Positions 54,175 to 62,815 of a stretch of DNA of 64,000 nt are shown here, one piece after another. The DNA comes from JAUIAI01 sp049680625. Lineage in GTDB: Bacteria > Pseudomonadota > Gammaproteobacteria > Burkholderiales > Burkholderiaceae_E. The position numbers and the translations under genes are program-made. The stretch covers positions 3,472-67,471 of the forward strand of contig JBAUID010000172.1 in NCBI GenBank assembly GCA_049680625.1, written 5' to 3'. Numbering within the stretch: position 1 is the first letter of the stretch; each line of letters begins with the position of its first letter. The notes below the pieces were generated by a model. The model searched no databases, had not been told where the DNA came from, and saw only the letters and a program-made list of their open reading frames with translations.

Positions 54175-55338
54175 ATGACTTCAATTACCAAAGAACACGA
54201 AAGGCCACAACCAGAGCAGCAACCAGCGCCAGTGAGAAACATGCCAGCCCTGAGGAACCAAACCAGTTGGCTGGGCAAAGGTCCAGCCACCGGAGTAGTG
54301 CTGACCCTGCTGGTACTGGTTGTCTTTGTGCCAATCGCAAATTTGTCTTTCCATATCGAGCATCCACTACATGTCAGCGGATACACGGTGTCGCTGATTG
54401 GCAAAATTCTTTGTTACGCCATGGTTGCTCTGGCAATGGGCCTGGTGTGGGGTTATGCCGGTATTTTGTCGCTCGGTCACGGTGCGTTTTTTGCACTCGG
54501 TGGCTATGCTATGGGTATGTACCTGATGCGTGCCATCGGACGTGAAGGTCAGTATCAAAGTGAATTGCCCGATTTCATGGTTTTTCTGGACTGGAAAGAG
54601 CTTCCCCTGCACTGGTTCTTCACCGAGTATTTCTTATGGTGCCTGATGCTCGCGGTTGTCGTTCCCGGCTTACTGGCCTTCGTTTTTGGATATTTTGCGT
54701 TTCGGTCGCGCATCAAAGGGGTGTACTTTTCAATAATTACCCAGGCTATGACTTACGCCATGATGCTGCTGTTCTTTCGAAACGAAACCGGTTTTGGTGG
54801 CAATAACGGTTTCACAGACTTTAAGCGTATCCTGGATTACCCGATTGCCATACCGCAAACGCGAGCCTTCCTGTTTGCCCTGAGCGGGATAGTCCTGGTG
54901 TTGATGTATTTACTTTGCCGATGGATCGTCAAATCCAAGTACGGCCGGATTCTGACCGCGATCCGGGACGCCGAAGACCGCGTGATGTTCAGTGGCTACA
55001 ACCCTTTATGGTTCAAGGTTTCGATCTGGACTTTCTCTGCCGTATTGTGTGGAATTGCGGGCGCCTTATACGTAACCCAGGTTGGCATCATTAACCCCAG
55101 CGAAATGTCACCGGCCAATTCAATAGAAATTGCGATCTGGGTGGCGGTTGGTGGTCGAGGCTCTCTGCTTGGCCCAATTCTTGGCGCATTCATCGTCAAC
55201 GGTGCCAAGAGTTGGTTTACCGTGGCCTATCCCGAGTACTGGCTCTACTTCCTGGGTTTGCTGTTTGTCTTGGTGACTTTGTATTTGCCACGCGGTGTTC
55301 TGGGGCTGTTTAACCGGCAAAAGGAGGAGCAACAATGA
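54175..55338 (+). CDS. urtC: Urea ABC transporter permease UrtC
   Basis: A 387-residue LivM-like permease with about ten membrane segments. VWGYAGILSLGHGAFFALGGYAMGMYLM and AVGGRGSLLGPILGAFIVNG are family signatures. The ATG at 54175 lies 2 bp after the urtB stop; a longer open frame overlaps urtB but is not conserved. A hydrophilic N-terminal stretch of about 35 residues precedes the first membrane helix. It overlaps urtD by 4 bp. Confidence 0.95.
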   Translation: MTSITKEHERPQPEQQPAPVRNMPALRNQTSWLGKGPATGVVLTLLVLVVFVPIANLSFHIEHPLHVSGYTVSLIGKILCYAMVALAMGLVWGYAGILSLGHGAFFALGGYAMGMYLMRAIGREGQYQSELPDFMVFLDWKELPLHWFFTEYFLWCLMLAVVVPGLLAFVFGYFAFRSRIKGVYFSIITQAMTYAMMLLFFRNETGFGGNNGFTDFKRILDYPIAIPQTRAFLFALSGIVLVLMYLLCRWIVKSKYGRILTAIRDAEDRVMFSGYNPLWFKVSIWTFSAVLCGIAGALYVTQVGIINPSEMSPANSIEIAIWVAVGGRGSLLGPILGAFIVNGAKSWFTVAYPEYWLYFLGLLFVLVTLYLPRGVLGLFNRQKEEQQ

Positions 55339-56222
55339 GCGCCGCCGTGTCTGAACAAAGTAACCACCCAAACACAGACGAGCAAAACAGTGACAACCCG
55401 GACAATGGCAACCGATCCTATGGGGGCAATACCGCTGCTTTTGGCCGCATCGCCGACGTTTCCCCCGACGCGGCCGACTTCCGCCATGGTGTCGCTCTTT
55501 ATCTCGACGATGTCAGTATCAGCTTTGACGGCTTCAAAGCCTTGAACAGCCTGTCGCTGGCGGTCGACCTTGGTGAATTACGCTGCATTATTGGCCCCAA
55601 CGGTGCCGGTAAGACAACCATGATGGATGTTATTACCGGCAAGACACGCCCCGACACAGGCAGCGCCTTTTTTGGACAAAATATTGACTTGCTCAGCCAG
55701 ACCGAACCAGAGATTGCGCGTCTGGGTATTGGCAGAAAGTTTCAGAAACCAACCGTATTCGAATTGCTGACCCCGTTTGAAAACCTCGAACTGGCACTCA
55801 GTACTGATAAGCGGGTATGGCCTTCCCTGCAATGGAAGCTCAAAACCGAACACCGCGATCGTATTGCCAGCACGCTTGATCTGATTCGCCTTACCGATGA
55901 TTCGCACAGGCTGGCCGGCAATTTGTCACATGGCCAGAAACAATGGCTTGAAATTGGCATGTTACTGATGCAGGAACCAAAGTTATTGTTACTTGACGAA
56001 CCGGTCGCCGGCATGACTGATGAAGAAACCGCGCGCACGGCCGACTTACTCAATACCCTGCGCGGCAGTCACTCGCTTCTTGTCGTTGAACACGACATGG
56101 CGTTTATCGAAATGATTGCGCAGACCGTAACCGTTTTGCATGAAGGTTCGGTTCTGGCTGAAGGGAGCCTGAAAAAAGTGCAAGATGATGAACGAGTCAT
56201 TGAGGTATATCTTGGACGCTAA
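55335..56222 (+). CDS. urtD: Urea ABC transporter ATP-binding protein UrtD
   Basis: A 295-residue LivG-like ATPase. Walker A is GPNGAGKTTMMD, the signature LSHGQKQWLEIGM (the UrtD variant), and Walker B LLLLDEPVAGM. The first 50 residues are an Asn/Asp-rich, poorly conserved leader before LYLDDVSISFDGFKAL. It starts with an ATGA overlap with urtC. Confidence 0.95.
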   Translation: MSAAVSEQSNHPNTDEQNSDNPDNGNRSYGGNTAAFGRIADVSPDAADFRHGVALYLDDVSISFDGFKALNSLSLAVDLGELRCIIGPNGAGKTTMMDVITGKTRPDTGSAFFGQNIDLLSQTEPEIARLGIGRKFQKPTVFELLTPFENLELALSTDKRVWPSLQWKLKTEHRDRIASTLDLIRLTDDSHRLAGNLSHGQKQWLEIGMLLMQEPKLLLLDEPVAGMTDEETARTADLLNTLRGSHSLLVVEHDMAFIEMIAQTVTVLHEGSVLAEGSLKKVQDDERVIEVYLGR

Positions 56223-56273
56223 GGAATTCAAACCAGTCACCAGCAAGATCACCAAAATGACCAGAGCCGGAAA

Positions 56274-56966
56274 ATGCTGAAACTCGATAGCGTGAATCAG
56301 TTCTACGGTGGCAGTCATATTCTGCGCGACGTATCCCTGATCGTCAGGCGCGGACGAATTACAACTCTGCTGGGCCGAAACGGCGTCGGAAAAAGTACAT
56401 TATTGCGCAGCATCATGGGGGTGACTCCGATTCGCAGCGGCACCATCACGCTTGATAATGACGGCTTACACACAATGCGAACCGAAGACCGGGTCGCCCT
56501 CGGTATTGGCTACGTACCCCAGGGTCGCGAAATATTCAATCGACTGACGGTTGCAGAGAACCTGCAAATGGGGCTGGCCAGCGTTAGCGACAAGGCCGGA
56601 ATCCCGGACCGCCTGTTTGAGCTATTTCCGGTTTTGCTGAAGATGTTGCGCCGTCGCGGAGGTGACCTCTCCGGTGGGCAGCAGCAGCAACTGGCGATTG
56701 CACGCGCGTTAGCCGCCAACCCAAAACTACTGATCCTTGATGAACCAACTGAAGGTATTCAACCCTCAATAATCAAAGACATCAAGCGCGTCATTCGCGA
56801 ACTAGCTGACAAAGACAACATCGGTGTTTTACTCGTCGAACAGTATTATGATTTTGCACGCGACCTGGCGGACGACTACGCTGTCATGACTCGTGGTCAA
56901 ATTGTCAAAATCGGGTCCGGAGAATCGATGGATGCGGATGGCGTAAGGGAAATGGTTGCCATCTGA
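56274..56966 (+). CDS. urtE: Urea ABC transporter ATP-binding protein UrtE
   Basis: A 230-residue LivF-like ATPase. MLKLDSVNQFYGGSHILRDV is the UrtE start, GRNGVGKSTLLRSIMG the Walker A, LSGGQQQQLAIARAL the signature and LLILDEPTEGIQPS the Walker B. It follows urtD by 51 bp. Its stop overlaps the ureD start by one base (TGATG), tying the transporter to the urease genes. Confidence 0.95.
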   Translation: MLKLDSVNQFYGGSHILRDVSLIVRRGRITTLLGRNGVGKSTLLRSIMGVTPIRSGTITLDNDGLHTMRTEDRVALGIGYVPQGREIFNRLTVAENLQMGLASVSDKAGIPDRLFELFPVLLKMLRRRGGDLSGGQQQQLAIARALAANPKLLILDEPTEGIQPSIIKDIKRVIRELADKDNIGVLLVEQYYDFARDLADDYAVMTRGQIVKIGSGESMDADGVREMVAI

Positions 56967-57991
56967 TGAATGCGCCGCATCACACTGCGATTCGAGTGGC
57001 CGGTAAAAGTGGCCAGCTTAGCCAACAACACAGCGGACAACCCGCCGTATTTGGCGCTGCGTCAGCACCGGGCCAGTGGCTCGCAGGGCTGAATCTGGGT
57101 TTTCAGTCGCGATCGATGAAAGCCGAGGGTCAAACCAGGCGTCAAACCTATGCGAGCCGCCGTGAACATATCGGCCCACTCAGAATTCTGAAAGGTTTCC
57201 CCTCCCAGTCTGATCAGCCTGATTTGTATCAGCAAATAATTGTGCACCCTCCGGGCGGTATTGCGGCCGGTGACGAATTACACATTAATGTGCACGGGGG
57301 TGATGACACCCATGTCTTGATGACGTCACCCGGCGCCGCCAAGTGGTACCGGCAAACTGAGGCCGGCAAACCCCGGTCAAACATTAAGCCATCAGAAGCG
57401 AGCCAACATCTGCGCGTCCGAATTGATAACAATGCAAGTTTCGAATGGATGCCACTGGAGAACATCGCCTTCAGCGGCACCCGCGCCCGGCTGACCGCCG
57501 ACTTTCATCTCGCCAATTCAGCAGCCCTTATTTGTGCCGATGTATTTTGTCTCGGCAGACCCGCAAGCAACGAAGTTTTCGAGCACGGCTTACTGGCTTG
57601 TTCGACTCGCATTTTTCGCCGGGACCAGCTTCTTTTTAGTGAACAATTGCGCCTGTATGGGGGCGACCGCCTGCTGCAATCGCCCGCTGGCCTGAACGGT
57701 GCCACCAGTTTTGGCACGCTGATCGCCGTCCCCAGTCTTGAACTCACCGAAGATCCGGGCAGGAAGCTCGAGTCGCTTCGCGACGCTATTCGCGAGCAGT
57801 GGCGTGAGCTGGCTGCCGACAATGAAAGAAGCGGTTTACTCGCTGTGACTGCTTTGCCCGAATGCCTGATTGTTCGCTGGACTGGACATTCGGCGCAGGC
57901 TGGCTGGATCGCATTACGGTGTGTGTGGGAAAACATTCGCCAGCCGTTGATTGGCCGCCCACCTATTCCCCCAAGAATCTGGGCCTGTTAA
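56966..57991 (+). CDS. ureD: Urease accessory protein UreD
   Basis: A 341-residue urease chaperone of the UreD/UreH family. HPPGGIAAGDELHINV and MTSPGAAKWYR are the usual motifs. UreD binds the apo-urease and, with UreF and UreG, guides Ni2+ to the active site. An N-terminal extension of about 35 residues precedes the conserved WLAGLNLGFQ. The gene begins inside the urtE stop codon. Confidence 0.95.
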   Translation: MNAPHHTAIRVAGKSGQLSQQHSGQPAVFGAASAPGQWLAGLNLGFQSRSMKAEGQTRRQTYASRREHIGPLRILKGFPSQSDQPDLYQQIIVHPPGGIAAGDELHINVHGGDDTHVLMTSPGAAKWYRQTEAGKPRSNIKPSEASQHLRVRIDNNASFEWMPLENIAFSGTRARLTADFHLANSAALICADVFCLGRPASNEVFEHGLLACSTRIFRRDQLLFSEQLRLYGGDRLLQSPAGLNGATSFGTLIAVPSLELTEDPGRKLESLRDAIREQWRELAADNERSGLLAVTALPECLIVRWTGHSAQAGWIALRCVWENIRQPLIGRPPIPPRIWAC

Positions 57992-58009
57992 GGCCCTACC
58001 GGAGACACC

Positions 58010-58312
58010 ATGGAACTGACACCACGCGAAAAAGACAAACTGCTGATTTTTACCGCTGCCTTGCTGGCCGAGCGCCGGCGTGATCGCGGCCTGAAACTGA
58101 ATTATCCCGAAGCCACCGCCTTAATCAGTGCGGCAATCATGGAAGGCGCGCGCGACGGGCGTACTGTGGCAGAACTTATGGCTCACGGCACCACAATTCT
58201 CAACCGGGATGACGTAATGGAAGGGGTTGCCGACATGTTGCCGGAGATACAGGTTGAAGCCAGTTTCCCGGACGGCACAAAACTGGTCACCGTGCACCAG
58301 CCAATCGCATGA
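58010..58312 (+). CDS. ureA: Urease gamma subunit
   Basis: A 100-residue subunit of the gamma type, with LTPREKDKLLIFTAALLAERRR at the start and EGARDGRTVAELM in the middle. It is the separate subunit of the three-chain (gamma, beta, alpha) bacterial urease. It lies 18 bp after ureD. Confidence 0.97.
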   Translation: MELTPREKDKLLIFTAALLAERRRDRGLKLNYPEATALISAAIMEGARDGRTVAELMAHGTTILNRDDVMEGVADMLPEIQVEASFPDGTKLVTVHQPIA

Positions 58313-58370
58313 AGCCAGTCAATCGACAGACCTTGACCTTATTACCCAAAATCTTCCGCACGGAGTAAAC

Positions 58371-58697
58371 ATGATTCCCGGACAAATGGAAATTGCCGCC
58401 GGCGACATTGAACTGAACATTGGCCGCGCCACGGTTGTAGTCACCGTTGCCAACACCGGTGACCGGCCGGTTCAAATTGGTTCGCACTACCACTTTTACG
58501 AAGTGAACGATGCCCTGGCCTTCGATCGTGACAAAACCCGGGGTTTTCGGCTGAACATCGCCGCTGGCACCGCGATTCGCTTCGAACCCGGACAGGAACG
58601 CAGCGTAGAACTGGTGGCTTACGCCGGTGATCGAAAAGTGTATGGATTCCAGGGGCGAATCATGGGTGCCCTGGACAACAACGGAGATGCATCATGA
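58371..58697 (+). CDS. ureB: Urease beta subunit
   Basis: A 108-residue beta subunit. MIPGQMEIAAGDIELNIGR is the family start, and GSHYHFYEVNDALAFDR and EPGQERSVELV follow. The ATG at 58371 has GGAG upstream; a longer frame upstream is unrelated. It overlaps ureC by 4 bp. Confidence 0.97.
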   Translation: MIPGQMEIAAGDIELNIGRATVVVTVANTGDRPVQIGSHYHFYEVNDALAFDRDKTRGFRLNIAAGTAIRFEPGQERSVELVAYAGDRKVYGFQGRIMGALDNNGDAS

Positions 58698-60394
58698 AAA
58701 TCTCACGACAGGCGTATGCTGAGATGTTCGGCCCAACAACCGGAGACAAAATTCGCCTGGCCGATACCCAGTTGTGGATCGAGGTTGAGAAAGACCACAC
58801 GATTTACGGTGAAGAAGTGAAATTTGGAGGCGGAAAAGTCATCCGCGACGGCATGGGACAAAGCCAGCGCAGTGGGCCCGATGTACCCGATACCGTGATT
58901 ACCAACGCCTTGATCATGGATTACTGGGGGATCGTCAAAGCAGATATTGCGATTTCTGATGGACGGATCAGCGCCATCGGCAAAGCCGGCAACCCCGATA
59001 TCCAGCCGGGAGTAACGATCACCATTGGCGCGGCGACAGAAATCATTGCTGGTGAAGGCAACATAATTACCGCCGGCGGTATCGACGGTCACATTCATTT
59101 TATTTGTCCGCAACAAATTGACGAGGCGCTGGCCAGTGGCATCACCACCATGATTGGCGGCGGTACCGGCCCGGCTACTGGTACCAACGCAACAACATGC
59201 ACCCCTGGCGCCTGGCATATCGGGCGGATGTTGCAAAGCGCTGAAGCCTTTCCGATGAATATCGGGTTCAAGGGAAAAGGCAATGCTTCCCTGCCCGCAG
59301 CCCTGGAAGAGCAACTTCGTGGCGGCGCCATGGGATTAAAACTTCATGAAGACTGGGGCACCACGCCGGCCGCTATCGACAACTGTCTGTCTGTCGCTGA
59401 CCGCTTTGATGTCCAGGTGGCAATTCATACTGATACGCTGAATGAATCGGGGTTTGTCGAAACCACTATGGCCGCTTTTAAGGGTCGGACCATTCACACC
59501 TACCATACCGAAGGTGCGGGCGGCGGGCATGCGCCGGACATTATCAAGGCCTGTGGACTGCCCCATGTATTACCGTCATCAACCAATCCAACCCGGCCGT
59601 ACACAATCAACACTATTGACGAACATCTGGACATGCTGATGGTTTGTCATCACCTGGACCCGGCAATTCCGGAAGATGTTGCATTTGCCGAAAGCAGGAT
59701 CCGCCGCGAAACCATAGCGGCAGAAGACATCCTGCATGACATGGGAGCGTTTTCGATGATGGCCTCCGACTCACAGGCAATGGGCCGGGTTGGGGAAACC
59801 ATATTGCGCTGCTGGCAGACGGCTCACAAAATGAAAGTACAACGGGGAAGCCTTGCCGGGGACAGCAACAAAAACGATAACAACCGGGTCAAGCGCTACC
59901 TTGCCAAGTACACAATTAACCCGGCACTGGCGAACGGCATTGCCCATGAAGTCGGGTCTGTCGAGGTGGGCAAACTCGCCGACCTTGTGTTGTGGAAACC
60001 GGCTTTCTTTGGGGTTAAGCCAGGCATGGTACTGAAGGGTGGGCAAATTGTACTGGCCGCGATGGGTGATCCCAATGCGTCGATACCCACTCCCCAACCT
60101 GTGCATTACCGGCCTATGTTTGGCAGTTTTGGCCATTCTTTAAAGCATAACAGCATCAGTTTTGTATCTGGCGCCGCACTGGAAAACGATGTAGCCAGCA
60201 AGCTTGGCCTCGAACGGCGCCTGGTGGCGGTATCCGGGACGCGAACAATTTCCAAAGCGGACATGTTGCTTAACACGGCAACGCCGACAATTGAAGTTGA
60301 TCCGCAGGACTATCAAGTTCGGGCCGATGGTGAATTGCTGACTTGCGAGCCGGCAAGCGAACTGCCGATGGCCCAGCGATATTTTTTGTTCTGA
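58694..60394 (+). CDS. ureC: Urease alpha subunit
   Basis: A 566-residue amidohydrolase subunit with the dinickel site. The first ligands are His133 and His135 (in GHIHFICPQQ), and Lys216 in GAMGLKLHEDWG is the residue that is carbamylated. HTYHTEGAGGGHAPDI and MVCHHLDP hold the later ligands and the flap cysteine region. Every position matches Klebsiella UreC with an offset of one. The enzyme splits urea to ammonia and carbamate. It overlaps ureB by 4 bp. Confidence 0.98.
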   Translation: MKISRQAYAEMFGPTTGDKIRLADTQLWIEVEKDHTIYGEEVKFGGGKVIRDGMGQSQRSGPDVPDTVITNALIMDYWGIVKADIAISDGRISAIGKAGNPDIQPGVTITIGAATEIIAGEGNIITAGGIDGHIHFICPQQIDEALASGITTMIGGGTGPATGTNATTCTPGAWHIGRMLQSAEAFPMNIGFKGKGNASLPAALEEQLRGGAMGLKLHEDWGTTPAAIDNCLSVADRFDVQVAIHTDTLNESGFVETTMAAFKGRTIHTYHTEGAGGGHAPDIIKACGLPHVLPSSTNPTRPYTINTIDEHLDMLMVCHHLDPAIPEDVAFAESRIRRETIAAEDILHDMGAFSMMASDSQAMGRVGETILRCWQTAHKMKVQRGSLAGDSNKNDNNRVKRYLAKYTINPALANGIAHEVGSVEVGKLADLVLWKPAFFGVKPGMVLKGGQIVLAAMGDPNASIPTPQPVHYRPMFGSFGHSLKHNSISFVSGAALENDVASKLGLERRLVAVSGTRTISKADMLLNTATPTIEVDPQDYQVRADGELLTCEPASELPMAQRYFLF

Positions 60395-60439
60395 CCGACA
60401 CTGTCCCCGACACCGCCCCCCAAACGAACGAGTCGCCAT

Positions 60440-61099
60440 ATGAACACTCCTACCACGCGAAACCAGCAGCGCATGACAAGTGACCCTGGCAACACTGGCA
60501 ACAACAGCAACCCGCTGCCACTGTTCAACCGAGTCTGCAGCGATGGTGACCGGCCTGCCGCAGATGCCCCAATGAACTTTGTCGCCCTGCCCTTTGACCT
60601 GCGCCAGCGCTCACGCTTGCGGGTTGTGATTGATAGTGGACCACTGGCCGGATCAGCGGTGGGCATTGATCTTGAGCGCGGAACCGTGCTGCGTGATGCA
60701 GTAGAGCTCGGATCAGCCGGCGACCACTGGTTACACATCAAAGCGGCCTCGGAACCAATTTTTGAGGTGCGGGCAACAGATCAACAACGCCTGATTCAGC
60801 TTGCCTACCATCTGGGCAATCGCCATGTACCGGTTCAAATATCGACAAACAGCCTGCGCCTGATTCGCGACCATGTGCTGGCCGAAATGATTCGCCGCCT
60901 GGGCGGACACCTCATCAACATGACGGCCCCGTTTGACCCCGAAGCAGGCGCTTACGGAGGTGGCCACGGCCATCATGACCACGGGCACGATCACAGTCAC
61001 AATAACAATCAAGAACATACCCACAAACAGAACACCGCTCCAGTGATTGATCGTAACCACGCGCCCAAAATACACGATCTCGGCAACCAGTCCGGATGA
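60440..61099 (+). CDS. ureE: Urease accessory nickel chaperone UreE
   Basis: A 219-residue UreE. The conserved core runs from NPLPLFNRVCS through LPFDLRQRSRLRV and LAYHLGNRHVPVQI to the metal-binding region. It ends in a histidine-rich tail (HGHHDHGHDHSHNN) like that of Klebsiella UreE, which stores extra nickel. It starts 45 bp after ureC and overlaps ureF by 4 bp. Confidence 0.95.
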   Translation: MNTPTTRNQQRMTSDPGNTGNNSNPLPLFNRVCSDGDRPAADAPMNFVALPFDLRQRSRLRVVIDSGPLAGSAVGIDLERGTVLRDAVELGSAGDHWLHIKAASEPIFEVRATDQQRLIQLAYHLGNRHVPVQISTNSLRLIRDHVLAEMIRRLGGHLINMTAPFDPEAGAYGGGHGHHDHGHDHSHNNNQEHTHKQNTAPVIDRNHAPKIHDLGNQSG

Positions 61100-61785
61100 A
61101 GACCGCCGCCTGCTTTGAAATGATGCGCCTGGCCAGCCCGGCTCTGCCGATTGGCGGATTTAGCTATTCGCAAGGGCTGGAAGCCGCCATCGATATCGGC
61201 TGGGTCAGTGATGAAGACAGCCTTATCACCTGGTTGCGCGACTGCCTAAGCGCCAATATTGGACAGTTTGAGGCCCCATTGTTCTGGGCACTTGCCCACG
61301 CGCAACGACGTGATGCGCAGCGCGAGTGCAGCCGGCTCAATAAACTGTACCTGGCCAGTCGCGAGTCTGCCGAGCTGCTGGCCGAAACCCGGCAAATGGG
61401 GTTTTCGTTGTTGCGCCTGATCGCCGGACGAACAGTCTCAGGCGGCAATCAAAGACAGGCGCAACAACTGCTCGACACCAACACCGTGTGCTCGCTGCCA
61501 TGGGCCTGGGCTATTGCAGCTGATGCCCTGCAACTGAACCCCGACCAGGCACTCAACGCCTACCTGTGGTCATGGTCAGAAAACCAGATTGCGGCTGCAA
61601 TCAAGGCCGTTCCGCTCGGTCAGCAAAGTGGGCAGCGCGTCATGGATACTATTGCATCACAACTATCGTCAACAGCTGCGCAGGCGCCTGGCTTACCAGC
61701 CGATCAATGGTCAAACTTCGCACCGGGATTTGCAATCGCCAGTTGTGTGCACGAAACGCAATACTCGAGATTATTTCGCTCATGA
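61096..61785 (+). CDS. ureF: Urease accessory protein UreF
   Basis: A 229-residue helical protein. MMRLASPALPIGGFSYSQGLEAA and the C-terminal helix PGFAIASCVHETQYSRLFRS are diagnostic. UreF forms a complex with UreD and UreG and gates GTP hydrolysis during nickel insertion. The ATG overlaps the ureE stop (ATGA). Confidence 0.95.
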   Translation: MKTAACFEMMRLASPALPIGGFSYSQGLEAAIDIGWVSDEDSLITWLRDCLSANIGQFEAPLFWALAHAQRRDAQRECSRLNKLYLASRESAELLAETRQMGFSLLRLIAGRTVSGGNQRQAQQLLDTNTVCSLPWAWAIAADALQLNPDQALNAYLWSWSENQIAAAIKAVPLGQQSGQRVMDTIASQLSSTAAQAPGLPADQWSNFAPGFAIASCVHETQYSRLFRS

Positions 61786-61834
61786 ATGAGCAATCCACAA
61801 CGACAGAACTTGCAACAACAAACAGGAGCACGGA

Positions 61835-62464
61835 ATGATTCTAAGAGACGCCTTGCGGGTTGGCATCGGCGGCCCCGTCGGGTCTGGAAAAACCGCACTG
61901 ACCCTGGCCTTGTGCCAGGCCCTTCGTGATCAGTGCAACATGGCTGTAGTCACCAATGACATTTACACTCGCGAGGACGCCGACTTCCTGGCTCGCCATG
62001 ACGCCCTGTCTGCCGACCGCATTATGGGCGTGGAAACCGGTGGATGCCCCCACACAGCGATACGTGAAGATGCATCGATAAACCTTGAGGCCGTCAGCCG
62101 TTTGCAGCAACGACATCCCGGACTGGAACTTGTCCTGGTGGAAAGCGGTGGCGATAACCTGGCAGCAACTTTCAGCCCCGAGTTATCCGACCTCACGATC
62201 TACGTCATTGATGTATCAGCCGGCGACAAAATTCCGCGCAAAGGCGGACCGGGTATTATTAAATCCGACCTGCTGGTTATCAACAAAATTGACCTGGCAC
62301 CCCATGTGGGCGCATCGCTGGAGGTAATGGAACGCGACGCAGGAAAAATGCGCAGCGGCCGGCCGTTTGTATTTTCTAATCTGAAGTCAGGCCAGGGCCT
62401 AAAAGAAATCGCCGAATTTATTCGCACCCACGGCCTGATGACTCAATCAAAAACTGATGTATAA
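61835..62464 (+). CDS. ureG: Urease accessory GTPase UreG
   Basis: A 209-residue SIMIBI GTPase. The P-loop is GIGGPVGSGKTAL, the metal-binding CPH motif is in ETGGCPHTAIREDAS, and the base-recognition NKIDLAPHVGA is intact. It supplies GTP-driven nickel delivery to urease. It starts 49 bp after ureF. Confidence 0.97.
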   Translation: MILRDALRVGIGGPVGSGKTALTLALCQALRDQCNMAVVTNDIYTREDADFLARHDALSADRIMGVETGGCPHTAIREDASINLEAVSRLQQRHPGLELVLVESGGDNLAATFSPELSDLTIYVIDVSAGDKIPRKGGPGIIKSDLLVINKIDLAPHVGASLEVMERDAGKMRSGRPFVFSNLKSGQGLKEIAEFIRTHGLMTQSKTDV

Positions 62465-62488
62465 CGACAAGAAACCATGGAGAAACCG

Positions 62489-62746
62489 ATGAAATTTCAC
62501 CGCCCAGCCCTGATGAAAACTGTTGGCCTCACCGTTGCTCTGAGCGCGGCCAGCACTAGCGCGATAGCGCACAGCGGTCCACATGCAGACGGCAGTTTGC
62601 TTGCCATCGCCATGCACTGGATAACACAGCCCGGTCATCTTGCTTACCTTGCCCTGGCCCTTGCAGTTGGCGTCACCGCTTTTGCGATTAACTCCCGAAC
62701 CAATCGCCGGGTCCGGTCACGGGTTTTCCGGATCCCACGACAATAA
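62489..62746 (+). CDS. Mini HupE/UreJ-like membrane protein
   Basis: An 85-residue protein with a signal peptide (cut after SAIA) and one membrane segment. The mature start AHSGPHADGS, then HWITQPGHLAYLALALAVG, follows the N-terminal pattern of HupE/UreJ nickel permeases (AH.G...HP..G.DH...M.AVG). The first-helix His residues are kept but the Asp is replaced, and the remaining helices are missing. The ATG at 62489 is chosen because GGAG lies 6-7 bp upstream. It comes 24 bp after ureG and ends before two terminators, so it is the last gene of the urt-ure unit. A role in nickel handling is a hypothesis. Confidence 0.6.
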   Translation: MKFHRPALMKTVGLTVALSAASTSAIAHSGPHADGSLLAIAMHWITQPGHLAYLALALAVGVTAFAINSRTNRRVRSRVFRIPRQ

Positions 62747-62750
62747 AAAG

Positions 62751-62805
62751 GGCGGGTGAAAATCACCCGCCTGAATTTTCTCCCCCCTCGGGAGAATCGT
62801 TTTTA
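62751..62805 (+). terminator. Two tandem terminators at the end of the urt-ure unit
   Basis: First hairpin GGCGGGTGA-AAA-TCACCCGCC (62751-62771), followed by TGAATTTTC. Second hairpin TTCTCCC-CCCTC-GGGAGAA (62778-62796), followed by TCGTTTTTATT. Together they close the plus-strand unit before the convergent gene at 62816. Confidence 0.85.
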
Positions 62806-62815
62806 TTCGCTGAAT

